Shown piece after piece: positions 35,575-47,260 of a stretch of DNA of 64,000 nucleotides. The notes under the pieces are model-generated. The model was not told the origin of the DNA, made no database searches, and saw nothing but the letters and a program-made list of their open reading frames with translations. The stretch covers positions 5,319,501 through 5,383,500 of the forward strand of contig NC_061781.1 in the NCBI RefSeq assembly GCF_022458985.1, in the 5' to 3' direction. The first letter of the stretch is position 1, and each line of letters starts with the position of its first letter. Source of the stretch: Mugil cephalus (Eukaryota; Chordata; Actinopteri; Mugiliformes; Mugilidae). The position numbers were made by a program, and so were the translations under genes.

Positions 35575-35925
35575 TACACTAAGCAGCCACAAGAATAAGG
35601 CCATTGTATTGTCACATCTTGTGACAATACAATGTTCTGCTGGGAAACTTTTGGACCTGGCATTCATTTAGATGTTACTTAGACATCTAGCACCCACCTA
35701 GACCAGACCAGACCAGACACCCCCACCCCAGCCATTGACAGTCCGTGATGGAAGCAGTCATCCCCAGCAGGATGCAGCCCTGAAGAACATCATAAGGTGT
35801 TGACCTGGCCACTAAATTCACTACATCCCAAACTGATCAAGTATCTGTGACCTCACAACTGAGGCACAAAGGAGACTTGCACAATATTAGGAAGGTGGTC
35901 ATAAAGTTATGCCTGAGTATGCCTA
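35575..35925. mobile_element. Tc1-derived non-autonomous element, copy C
   Basis: Shares with copy B the stretch TTTTGGACCTGGCATTCATT, the internal deletion, GGTGTTGACCTGGCC and the end ATATTAGGAAGGTGGTCATA. Its left part has been replaced by a perfect hairpin (35602-35634). Confidence 0.65.
35602..35634. repeat. Perfect 15-bp inverted repeat with 3-nt spacer
   Basis: CATTGTATTGTCACA, TCT, TGTGACAATACAATG. It lies inside Tc1-derived copy C at a place where copies B and E carry a non-palindromic sequence. Confidence 0.95.
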
Positions 35926-36094
35926 TGCATTAGTTTATGTAGGCAAAGAAGTGAGTGCAGCATAATGAACAATCCCTGAGACTAACATGCTGATATACAC
36001 CACGGCAACTGTGAGTAAGATGCTGTATAAGATGAACACTAGTCAAATGGAGCAGTATCCTCTATAGAGAAAAAGGTTGAAGGCAAAGATTAAG

Positions 36095-36610
36095 GCAACA
36101 TGAAAAGAAGACAGTCAGCTGAAGACAGTCAGCAGAAACATGTAACAAGAAAGGGGTTGCCTACAAAGTACAACAAGCTGTCTGTACCTGAGGCCTTGGA
36201 GACTGCCAAGCAAAAACTCACAGCCGTGGCTACCTGCTGGAAGAGATACAGCAGGATGTTCTCCACTGGACCATTTAAAATCTATGCTCAATGACAGGGT
36301 AATAATATGAAAACAGACCCACCAAGGCTGGAGACTGAGCAATACTGGAAAGACATGGGAGAAAGAAGCAAAGAACCAGAGCACAGCGGTAGACATTCAA
36401 GAACGAGTATCGAGTGGACAGCACCAGGCCCTTACATGAACGAACCTAAAATAACTCAAATGAACCACCTCCTTAAAGATAGAACCCAACCTGAATGGCT
36501 AACTGAAGACTATGCAGTAATGATCCTGAAACATCCACAGAAAGGAGCAGTCCTCATCCAACTACTGGCCAATACCTTGCCTCTCAGGCATCATAGCTAA
36601 TAAAATGAGA
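36095..36610 (+). mobile_element. R4/Dong-like LINE, N-terminal RT part
   Basis: Reading frames with YWKDMGERSKEPEHS, WTAPGPYMNEP and TQPEWLTEDYAVMILKHPQK match the order of the region before and within RT motifs 1-2 of fish R4/Dong-type LINEs (NWKAPGPDGV, then VPEWMTEGRTVLIMK). Stops interrupt it. Confidence 0.65.
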
Positions 36611-37079
36611 CTTTTATGCCTGGGTCCTGAAATGCCTGAAGCTGTACATTATCAACATGACTCTAAAAAGTCTTCAACAAAAACTCAGTGAGGTTGTGGA
36701 GACATTTCCAGAGGCTAACTCCCATTTAGTCCCCATTTAGTGTGACATATATATAAAAATGACTGTTGGATTTTTCAGTTCAGTGTTCTGTTTTGTAGAT
36801 TGGAGAATCTCAAATACAACACTGAAAGTCAGTTTTTGTGTTGAGAAAAACGTCATCTTCACACCCAGAGACCCAAAATAAGAATAAGTAGTAGTATTTT
36901 CCCTGAAAATATTGATCTCTCTGAAAATACTATTGCACAGCCAGGGACAAGTACAAGATTCTCTGCGGTGGAAAGGATTAAACCGTCGGTGTCAATGTGA
37001 CTCCAAAATTAAAATGTCTGTCTATTTTAACATAGTTTTATTCAGATTGTAAAAACAGTGGATGGAATGAATGTTCAAT

Positions 37080-37365
37080 GGGTGACTGCCTTCCGCGTCC
37101 TCATGTGTGTTTTGCATTTTCTCTTGGAGGTGCCTCTTGTGGGAGAGGTGGGGGACACCAGTGTATCTCAGGGCTAACACAGAGAGACAGACAACCATTC
37201 ACACTCGCACCTACAGCCAATTTTAGAATCAATAATGAACCTAACAAGCATGTCTTTGGATGGAAGCCGGAGAACCTGGGGAGAACCCACACAGGGAGAA
37301 CATGCAAACTCTGCAGAGAAAGGCCCCAGTCGGCCGATGGATTAGAACCCAGGGGCAAATTAGTA
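37080..37365 (+). repeat. Retroelement tail repeat, copy 3
   Basis: Contains GACAGACAACCATTCACACT, AACAAGCATGTCTTTGGATG, GAGAACCCACACAGGGAGAA and CATGCAAACTCTGCAGAGAA. This is the well-known teleost tail repeat, in its most complete copy here. Confidence 0.7.
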
Positions 37366-38039
37366 AAAGAAACACAGAGATCACAAAAGGCTGTTGATCA
37401 TTATTAATTATCTTTACCCACTGTACATCTTACACAAGATGACAGAAAGACAGATGTGATTCCAAGATTCAAGATTTCTAATGTTATCTTTTGCTCAAAT
37501 GTTCCTCATCTGTTACTACCATGTCTCAAACATCTGCCTCTGTGTGATCAATTATGAGACAGTGTGGTTTGTGATGTGTTTTTGTCAGAGTGGCTTGATT
37601 AAGACGTATAGGTAGCCAAGGTCCTGTCTCAGTCTGACTAATAGAACAGAATTATTCAATTCCTTGAGGTGAAGTAATGGGTGAACTTGGCCAGGATCTG
37701 TTAGCATGTCAGTGCTTGCTGTGCATAGATGTGCGTTGGAAAGTATTCAAGCCGGAAAATCTGTTTATGTGTGTGTGTATCTGTGTAATGTTTGCAATAA
37801 TGTGTGGAACAAAACATGCCTGAGTATGTTGTATTTATTTATTTATACAGGTTTTTGCCACAAACCACTTTGATTTAGTGGATTGACTGTTGTATTGATG
37901 TTGAGAAAATTCTGCTATAAAAGTAAACTGTGTAAACTGCAGTGCAGTGTGTGCACAAAAAACTTATGTTTTTGATTTATACATTGCTATCTTAGTCTGT
38001 ATAAAAATAGAGGTGGACCTGCTCCTCAAAAATGAAAGA
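37366..38039. other. Gene-free desert sequence
   Basis: No gene or element recognised in this AT-rich stretch. Confidence 0.5.
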
Positions 38040-38470
38040 AAAGCAAGTAGAGCTCCCCCTGGTGCCTGGCTGCAGTGTGGGTCATAAGCTCCTCCTCCTT
38101 GTTAGTGGATGGGACTTGGTTCAAACTAAAACTAAAAAAATACAAGGATTTCAAGGATGGCTTAAGTCATTTTAGTAGTGAATATACTGTCAGTTTTTTG
38201 GATAAGTTTCATTTTAGTTTGTCATTTGCCCCCATTTGCCATGCCAACTGCTCTGTAAAAAGGACAGGGAGAGTTGTAAAAAAAAACAATTAAACAAAAA
38301 ATAAGTAGAGTAGAGCATAGTATTAATGAAATGAAAACTCAAGGAAGTCTGGAGGAAGTGTGGTCGGGTCATCGATATTGTGGCTTCCCGTGGCTCCACT
38401 TTCAGGCCGTAATGCTCAGACTCTGGAAGTGGTGACACACCATCCATATTTATATACAGTCTATGGTGCT
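38040..38470. repeat. Dispersed teleost DNA-transposon remnant
   Basis: Ends in CCATATTTATATACAGTCTA then TGG, a terminus seen very often in fish genomes, and includes GTGGATGGGACTTGGTTCAA near the other end. Superfamily not assigned. Confidence 0.45.
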
Positions 38471-39169
38471 ATGTCCTTCAGCAGCCCCACTGGAAATGCA
38501 GATGTAGTGCAAGTCTCGTTGCGTTAGAAACATGTTTGTCATGTTTCTAAAACATGAAAATGAGCAGTTTATTTTTGTGATGCAGCTGCTGAGCCGGAAC
38601 CTTCTGAAGGCACCAGTGTGAAGAGGATACTGTACAGTGCGGTGTAGCTGGAATGTCTCAGGACAGTGAGTGTCTTGACTTACTGTCTGTGAGCTACAGC
38701 ACGAGTAGGACACATAAGTAAAGGCATTTACCGCTGGTTTGTAACCATGCGTCAGACGTGCCCTGATTCCAAAACCTGAAAATCCTTCCATCTCAACATG
38801 ACCTTTGCCACTAACGCAACACAGCAGAAGGTTAAAGTTGATCGTTATGATGGCGGTGTGAAGCCCCACGAAGCCTCCCTTTCCTGTCTTCTGCATTGTC
38901 AAGCGAAATCCAACCCTCGCTATGGTGTCGGACATAAAATACTTTCTTTCGTTCTTATGGTAACGCATGGTAGTGATCACAAGATTTCCTGCTTGGAGGA
39001 GGCAAAGTAGCACAGGTTCACCTTTGGGAATCGAGCGCTCATTTTTCCACAAGGATGAAACAGCAGCTCTGTTGCTAACAGCGTGGCAGCACATATGGCC
39101 CTGTGTGTTTTGGGAAGATTCCATATGGTCAGTATACCTCGCACAACTTGGAAGGTGATAAACATTCAT
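38450..39169 (-). other. 239-codon ORF without recognised domain
   Basis: Long for chance in this AT-rich desert, but Cys-, Ser- and Thr-rich with no motif I recognise, and other frames over the same bases are also open. It starts beside a transposon terminus and may be part of an unclassified element. I do not call it a gene. Confidence 0.2.
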
Positions 39170-40137
39170 CCCTGGAGAATAAACAGAATATCATCTTGGA
39201 GAAGCTCTGGAAATATGAAACGTTTTAAATCTTATGTGCTTGAGACAAATTAAAGGTTCTCCAAAAACATCAGAAAAGGCAGTTTCTACCTGTATTTTTT
39301 TTTTTTTTTCAAACATATGATCCTTTCGCACACTTAATCCCTGGAAGGAGGTGGTTATAGCCATAATTGTCTGTTCAGCTGGTAAATTAACGGTGTCCTT
39401 ACTAAGCCTCTTCATTGTTTCCTGAACCACCAATGACATATCTCCTACCAGTTACTGATGCTAATGGTGCTCTTATAACAGACTGGACCAGATTCACAGT
39501 GACCAGATGAAGCCTCCACAAGGAGAACTGCTGGTTGACATGAGGCGAAATTACAAGGGAGGTATCGCTATAATCTGCTGAGATGAAGAAGGAAGAGCAG
39601 GGTTCTTAAGCTGTGAGAAGAGGCAGTGGGCCGATGAAACACAGGTGTGCCAGTGAGCAGTCTCTGGAGAGAGCGGAGTTGACGTAAATTGATTCTACAC
39701 ACACTCGATGAGGCAATCACACAATGGGAGGGAGAGAGAAGAGCAGGTGAAGCCAGGCCAGAGCGTAACAAGCAGTACACAAGCAGTTCTGCCCTGTGAC
39801 AATCCCATCGGCCATTTCCACAGACATGTTTTTCTCATAGATCGATCGGATAGTAGCATTTAGCATTTACAGATGTAGCTGTGAATGTCACGTCATGTAC
39901 ATAATGGCCCACAGCATACTGAAGACCCCTTGCTCCAGAAATGCTGTCTGGTAGTAGAGTCTGAAGGTAACATGGGGCATGAGGCAGTTAATAGTAGTAA
40001 ATGAAAACATAAAACTAAAATTTCTGTTAGATTCTGAAAAAATATGTAGCATTTGTGGACAAATTACATTACTGAAAGTTATTACCAAAGTAATGAAAAA
40101 TTAATTTGACCCTACAATGTATAGAGATTCATCTAAA
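39170..40137. other. Gene-free desert sequence
   Basis: No gene recognised. A T-tract of about 14 lies at 39296-39310. Confidence 0.5.
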
Positions 40138-40415
40138 ACAGTTGTGACTCAGAAGACATGGGTCTTCTGAGGGTGTCCTGTAGTGTCTGGAACCAGAATG
40201 TTGTTAGTGGGGGTCAACTGCATCCTGCTGGGGATGACTGCTGCCACTGAGGAGTGTCATTGCTATGGGGTGGGGGTGTCTGGTCTGGTCTAGGTTGGTG
40301 CAGTAATATCCACATGAATGAATGCCAAGTCCAAAATGTTTCGCAGCACGAATACTCACAAGATGGTCAATGTAATTCACTTCTCCTGTAAGTGGTTTTA
40401 ATGTTGTGGATGGTT
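40138..40415. mobile_element. Tc1-derived non-autonomous element, copy D
   Basis: Same orientation as copy A: GTGACTCAGAAGACATGGGT, GAGGGTGTCCTGTAGTGTCT, GCATCCTGCTGGGGATGACT, ATCCACATGAATGAATGCCA and, at the end, CTTCTCCTGTAAGTGGTTTT. Confidence 0.65.
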
Positions 40416-40776
40416 ATGTAGATTACCCATTATCAGTTCAGCACCACTGAATATTAAGCGGACAAAACTAAGGTGATTCCTCATCTGATTCAGTGCACCA
40501 CTTCATTACAGTTCTAATGATGAAGTTTGTGCCAAGCTTGTTCATTCAAACTTTTGTACCAGTACCAATACCAGTGTGTTACTGTGTGTTCACTTTATGT
40601 ACACATAATGTAACTTTTAAAAAACTTTTAAAAAATTCTTCACCCAGTGAAGTACTAATCATCAAATTAGTAAAGCACTTTAATAATTGGGTCGCCTTTA
40701 TCTGGATTTGATGTTACTGAAGCAGAATTTTCAGTCCAAAAAACCCCAACTTGACTCACTTTCACTGCCTTGGATA

Positions 40777-41030
40777 CGGGGTGGCTGTGGCTCAGTAGGT
40801 GGTGTAGGATGTTGGCAACCCACTGGGTTAGTAGTTTGATTCCCAGTTCAAGGATTGCATGCCAAAGTATCCTTAAGCAATACATTGAGCCCAGAATTAC
40901 TCCCAGTGAAACCCACCATTGACCTCTCCCTCCATTCTTTGTTGCCTCCACACCAAAAGGGGGAGCTGTAAGTAAATCTGTATTTTGCATATGTGTAATG
41001 GCTTCCATCTGACACAAGTCCATCTATAAA
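40777..41030 (+). mobile_element. tRNA-derived SINE
   Basis: Head with an A-box-like GTGGCTCAGTAGGTGG (40788-40803) and B-box-like GGTTAGTAGTTTGATTCCC (about 40826-40844), followed by a teleost SINE body with CCAAAGTATCCTTAAGCAAT then ACATTGAGCCC. The B box is mutated from GGTTCGATTCC, so it is old. Confidence 0.65.
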
Positions 41031-41129
41031 TCCTGTAAGTGCATATGTAGCAGTCTCCAAACTTCAGCTCTTGTAACAAGTGGGGATTGTCGAACTCCAA
41101 TAGAGCGTAGAAGAACTAGCAGTGGAAAA

Positions 41130-41610
41130 GGTGCATGCAGTATCAGAGAAGCAAAACACATGCTACCATGCTAATTATGCAACTTCAGTCATGCATACAT
41201 TTCCTTTCAGTGAAAGAAGATGGAGCCTTGCAAACACCAACTTTAACTCAATTGTTAGCACTTACACTAACAGACACGGGTGATGAAAAGCTAGTGCTGC
41301 TGAATCGGAGTGCAGGCTGCCAAATGCACCTGCAATGATTTAATTAGTCAAAAGCAGCTTATACAGATCGGCTGTGCATTTCTGCACTCTGGAGAGTGTC
41401 TGGGAAAAGCAGCGCATTTCCCCCCTTGCTGGAAATGGGCAGATGATAAATTGGGATCCAACAAATCCAGCAATTCAATTCAAGCTTGCTAAAGAGCATA
41501 GAATAAATTGCTTGTGGATGAGTGATGAGCCTGAGAATTATGCACCACAATTTTATGTATTCCTCAAAGCAAAATTCAAAGCTCAGCTCAGGGAAACTTA
41601 ATATGAACCA
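41130..41610. promoter_or_regulatory. Putative conserved noncoding element
   Basis: Unique complex block with GCTAATTATGCAACTT (41170-41185), ATGATTTAATTAGTCAAAAG (41335-41354) and CAGCAATTCAATTCAAGC. Overlapping short ORFs in several frames carry no domain. Among the most enhancer-like blocks in the window. Confidence 0.4.
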
Positions 41611-42459
41611 AATCTGAATTTGTGCTTTCCTGGAGTTTCAAAGTGGTCTGTGAATGATGGTGGTCAAATCCAAAGATGACAAAGTGTTAAGTGTGTACAT
41701 GAAGACGTATACTACAGAGTTGTAGCTTATAGACTTACTTTGTACATTTTGTATGGATGAATTTGACCCAGAACATTCTCTCTGCGAGGCATCGGTGCTG
41801 ACATTTTTCCATATCTCACATTAAACCTCAACCCTTCAGAAAACACTAATAAGAAGCTGCAACACAGCCCAGTTCAATTGCTTATGTTCACATTCAGGGA
41901 ACAGATGTATACTCAGTGTCAGGACAAAACCAACAAACAAACAAAAACAGAGAAAAAATATGGGTTAAAGAGTGCATGCCCTGATGCTCTGCAAAATTTG
42001 GACTGACTAGGTCACGTGTAGTGAAACTGTGTGATGTTAGTCAAAGATGGTTCCTGTGGAAATGGGGTTGTAAGGACTGGCTGTATCCATTGTCAGTACA
42101 TTACCTCCAGTAGATGGTGGTGAAATTGTTAATGATGTAGAAACAGTAAGGAGGAAGCAAAGATTTTAGCTACGTAAAAAAACTGAACAGAAGCAACCAT
42201 AATTAGCTGAAATGAAAAGAAAAGAACGAACAGTATATTAATGCAGAATCCAGGATTTTCTTGTTTTTTAATTTCATGGGTCACACGTGTCTCATAAATC
42301 CAAGAATGGCAAAACTCTGAAATTCACTTTATACTGTTAATTAAATTACCTGCCTCATGTATATGCAGATATGGTCTTCATGCTCCCTAGTATTCCTGAA
42401 AATCCACAATTCATGTCCTTTTTTTTAACGACATTTCTAATTGCAGAACTACAGCGAAT
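41611..42459. other. Gene-free desert sequence
   Basis: No gene or element recognised. Confidence 0.5.
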
Positions 42460-43640
42460 CCTAATGGTAAACTTAATTGGAACAGAACATCTACAAAACA
42501 TAAACACCAACCTGTGCACCGCCTGGATGGGATGGTCTACAAGAAAGCCTACAACTCAGTGTCTCACACATGGGTTCTTCAAGAACCTACTAGGGCTGTG
42601 GAAAAACCATATGCTCGCTGCTCCACTGCATAGGCCTGAACGCCCTCGGTTAGATCATCACCGAGAATGGAGCAACCATCAGTCACCTCCTCTGCAGGAT
42701 GAGACATCAGCTCACTGATCCACACCTCCAGGATTGACAATAACGACACTGGAATGCCATTAAGCCCGTATAGGTATGGTTGAACGATAACAAGGAGAGA
42801 GAAGGCTGTTAGAACAGAAGGAGCTGTACTGCCAGAAGGCAACATAGCAGATGTTGACAACTATCTTGAAGAGGCCACAAGGAAAACAGCCAAAAACCTA
42901 CAGAGAGTGAAGAAAATACTAAAATAAAATCAGCTGGATGGGAAGAACAAGATCCAGGTTATAAATACCTATGCCCTCAGTCATCGGATTACCTGCTGGC
43001 ATAAGCTGGTCAAAGGTAAATTAAATGTAAAGGGCCACTGTTACAGAGACATGCAAGCTTCTCACCATGCACAGGGTAGAAGGGGTTCTGCACAAATATA
43101 CTACCCTGAGGTTGTACACTAAGAGGAAGGAAGGAGGCCGAGGACTAGTGGGCGTCAGATCCATCCATGATGAAACGAGGAAGACCTATGAGTACATCTG
43201 GAAGATGAACCCCTCTGATGAAAGCCTTAGCGGACACCTCAGGCAGCAGAAATCAGAGGAACCGTGCATGTTATTTAGCTCCAACAGATAACAGTGGCTC
43301 ATAATCCAGAAGTCCTACCGGTGGCTGGAGAAGGCTACACTGAAAGACAACCCAGAGGTACTAATCATGGCAGGGCATGAAGGAATGCCATACCCAAGAT
43401 GCTGACTGGTGTATAGAAACATCTGTGCAGAGCACGGAGTGGAAGTCTTTAGAAGGTCTTTAGAAGCCAGTGGAGAATGATCAAGGTAAGAATGTGTAAC
43501 TCCCAGATCCGGACTGACAAACTGGTGATGGGTAACCAACCAGACAGAGAACAGCAGAAGAGGGCCGTAGTGATAGAGGTACCAGAGTGACAGCCACATT
43601 AGGGAGAAGGAACACAAAAAGCTGGACAGAAGAACAAGAA
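42460..43640 (+). mobile_element. R4/Dong-like LINE, C-terminal part
   Basis: Across shifted frames the translation reads NTNLCTAWMG then KKAYNSVSHTWVLQ, ISHLL, LPEGNIADV, then TLRLYTKRKEGGRGLVGVRS, YEYIWKMNPSDESLSGHLRQ, VYRNICAEHGVEV and SDSHIREKEHKKLD. These are the later RT, linker and PD-(D/E)XK endonuclease region of fish R4/Dong-type LINEs. The catalytic YMDD region is lost and many frame breaks are present. Confidence 0.85.
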
Positions 43641-43969
43641 ACTGCTTTTAAAATTAATATGTTGGCAACTTTGATAAAAGAAAACTGGGCTCAAACTTCA
43701 GGTTTATTTTTCAAGGGTCTTGTGACTGTTATTATTCAAGTACAGTGAGATATAAACACGCTATTACTTGACTATTTGTCAGTCCTCAGATATTGGTTAC
43801 AAAGCACAGAAGACCAAACTATTTAGCAGACTTGGAATACAACACAACTGCTGTATTGTAATACGGAATACCATATACAATAGGGTTAGGGTTAAAAAAA
43901 AAGTCTGTTAAAATGTCATATTTCTTGGCTTCCTATAAGTATTTTAATGCAGTGCAATGTTAGTGTGAT

Positions 43970-44480
43970 TGTGTTAGGTTGTTGCTGTTTGCAACCTTTG
44001 TTCCTAACCTTTTGTTAGTACCTTTGTCCATTTTGCAAAATTTTATCGGGCAAGAATATGATAAGATGAAAGTAACATCACGGTGTGAGTCTATTGTTGC
44101 CAAGTGGAGGTGCACACAGGTTTTTCATTTCATTTCATGTTTAGAAGCTCTGTTATCTGCATTTGACACTTCTATAAACGTCTCTGCCTGTGGTGATGGA
44201 AAGCCTCCTCCCAGCCCCTCATACATATTTATGAGTGTAGCACATGAGACCAGAGCTCGCACACAAACAAAAATGATCTGTACATAAACAAATGTAATAA
44301 TTAGGGCTCATTTCAATGGAAAATTAGACATTGTTTTAAAACTCAGAATTCGAGCTCTTTCCAGGTTTTTCAAATTAATTTATTTCCAAATTGATCCCAC
44401 TGTTTATTGCTGTAATTATCTTTAAAAGCCATAAAAAGGGTTTATATTGTACACAATACAATATCATTTTGAGCAGTAGT
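43970..44480. promoter_or_regulatory. Putative conserved noncoding element
   Basis: Unique sequence with AAATTAATTTATTTCC (44371-44386), GCTGTAATTATC (44409-44420) and CATATTTATGAGTG. A 102-codon ORF has no domain. Enhancer-like. Confidence 0.3.
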
Positions 44481-45186
44481 GTGTACTAGACAGTTCAGCG
44501 TGTGTTTACCAAGAGGGAGGAAATAGAAGAGACACTGACTAATTAAAAAAAAAAATCCGTCAGACACGACAGACAGCTCATTTGTGGTTTTTGTTACATT
44601 TTACTTCACGATCACTTCACAGATGCATCACCAAATCAACCCCTGCTGTAAATGAAACACTGCATTGCATTGGTGTTGCGTTACGTTATAAACCTTCGGT
44701 CTCGTGTACATTCAGAGCTGCTGGGATTTGTTTGGACCATCAGTGCTGTCATTTACAGAATGACACACAAAGAAGATATGCAGGAGAAAGTTTTACTGAA
44801 ACCCAAAGAATGGAGAGGTGCTGGGGGAAGTTAATAAAGCTCTCAAATACATATTAAAGAACAATGGTGACACTGAAATGAAGAAGTATGAAGCACCCTA
44901 AAATTACAAGACATGACTTGCAACACAACATATAAGCATTTCTTTCCATGCTCGTGTGGCCTGGTCAAAGCCTTAAGACACTTAATGAATGACACATCAC
45001 ACACAAGCCACTTGCTAACTGTGTGAAACACACACACACGCGCGTGTAGGGGAGGCCTGTACATCTCAATGTCACTTTTATTACTCATCCATGACAAAAC
45101 AACGGCAGCCATTTGTTCAACTGCTCTGCTAGGCTCTCCTGGCTCAGCGGTAAACAGACTGTAGACAGAGGAGTAGAAAGGAAAGG

Positions 45187-45188
<2 letters not shown>

Positions 45189-45244
<56 letters not shown>
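45189..45244. repeat. (TG)n microsatellite
   Basis: Twenty-eight TG units. It generates His/Thr and Val/Cys repeats in spurious frames on both strands. Confidence 0.97.
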
Positions 45245-45245
<1 letters not shown>

Positions 45246-46929
45246 ATATCTTGAAAATACAATATTTCTGAGCATTGCTGCATTTGCATTTTTGAACCTG
45301 CAATTTTCAGGTGTGCTTATACTCTATCAAAATGTGCCCCGGTTCTTGAAACGCTACAGCTGCTCACAGAGGGCATACTGTGTGGGGATTGTGTGTGTGC
45401 TTGAAATTGTAAGATTTCTAACTGAATGCTGATGTCGGTGCCGAGAGGTCATCAGCTGGCATTTTAAATGATAACTGTTTCTTCAGAAATCCTGTCTTGT
45501 TTTGATGCTGGAAGGGTAAAAAAGCACACGCCTTTAAATCTTCTGCTTTGCAGCCAAAAAAAGAGACGAACCCAGATCTGCCTTCCTTGCACCCTAAACC
45601 TATGAGTCATTAAAATGAACATGATCTCATCCGTGCAGTTCTTCATCAGCAAGGAGGAGAGCAGCACTAACTCGTAACCACTGCGCCTTAAAGCCACCGA
45701 GCTGATTGTATGGCTGAAGTACAGCCTGTCCTCGTCACATGCACCAACACATAGCCACGAGCGTGTGTAATTTATAGGGAGATTTTAATTTGTCTAACTC
45801 TTCTGAAGCACTCTGTGTTTTGCAGTGTCTGTAATTTTGCATGGTGTGAACAAGCAAGACTGAATGATGTGAATAAATAATATAGTTCTACCTCTTTCTC
45901 TGTTTCTATTGGCTAATTACAGAGGTTTCCGCCTGCATGAAAGCTTTCTCTTACCTTTCTCTTCCCTACAGATCTGATCAAAGTAGTAGCAGCTATGGAG
46001 AGGAAGAAAACAGGTAGAGGCAAAGATCCAGTCAACCTGTCACAACATTTGCCTTTGAATTTGACAAATTGATCTCAGGCTGCCTTGGTTTGCTTTCTCT
46101 GTCTTTTTTTTCTTTTTCTAAAGTGGTGGAGAATACATACTTTGGACAGAATCCAGATCTTTGTTGACAGATGACAGATGACCTCCAAGATGCATGAAAT
46201 AGCCGGGTCGTATCAGAAAAGATGATACTTCAGTAATTCTCTCAGAATGTCTAGCAGTATCTATCTGTTAAAAATAATATAATAAAAAAATATATATATT
46301 ATAGACTGTTTCTGGTGTGGAATGTGCAACGTTTTCTTGCCTAAAATCTGGAAAATCTGCACATTTTTCCTTCAGCAAATAACTAAAAAACATTTACTAA
46401 ATCATCCTGTAATTCAGACAATAGAAAAGAAAATCCGCATTGCATTTGTAAGAAAAATGCTGATAATTAAAAAAGAGAGAGAAAGAAAAGAAAACAGAAA
46501 GGGTTATGTTAATTGGAAGCTAATGCTTGTGTTTTTGTTTGTTGTTTTTTTTGGGGGGGGGGGGATTTTTTATACAGACTTACAAAATTCTTCACACATG
46601 TCTGATTTTCAGTGTGTGTGTATTTAAAATGCAAATTTAAAGTAAAAATCCACCTTTTTTATATAAATGATAAAAATTACTGTAATGACTATTAGTATAA
46701 TTATTATTTAAATGTGAAGAATTCTGGTGAAAAAAGTTTATCTATAAAAGTGAAGAAATATTAAACATTTTTGCTTAATAATTGTTAACTTTTATAGGTG
46801 CATTTATTTCGAAAATACACATCGGATTTTTTTTAACTACGTATTTTCTATAATACAGCATTTGTTGTTTGTTGTTTGTTTTGTTGCACTGAGTGATATT
46901 AAACCAAATCTTCTATTCTGATTATCTAA
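45245..46929. other. AT-rich desert with T8G12 tract
   Basis: No gene recognised. Contains an 8-T then 12-G tract at 46545-46564 and a short TA run near 46285-46300. Confidence 0.5.
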
Positions 46930-47260
46930 CAATCACGGACTCCCGCTCCTTCTACACTTTACAGCTCTTGTACATTTGTGTTTTTCCGGGCCTGGCAGAG
47001 GTCTGTCTGGTGAAATGAAGGAACTCGGGGAGACGGGGCAATTTCATGCTCTGCAACGCTTTCAACGGCGCTGGTAGAGGCGCGTCTCGCAGTGTAAATC
47101 CACCTCCCTTCCAAACACTTATGAATATGGATTCCGTTGTCCCACTCACTTGAACCAATGAGCTGCGACCTCTCCCCGCCGCAGCACGCCCCATCCAAGG
47201 CGCACGCTCCCATTTATTAAATATTCGGTGCCATTCAGCAGCAATAACTAGGTCAGTGTG
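46930..47260. promoter_or_regulatory. GC-rich island with CCAAT and TATA-like motifs
   Basis: A CpG-containing island in very AT-rich surroundings, 1.2-1.5 kb past the en1 stop. On the plus strand a CCAATGAG box (47155-47162) precedes ATTTATTAAATATT (about 47211-47224). Minus-strand ORFs of 80-84 codons in two frames have no domain. It could be an enhancer or the promoter of a noncoding RNA. Confidence 0.35.
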
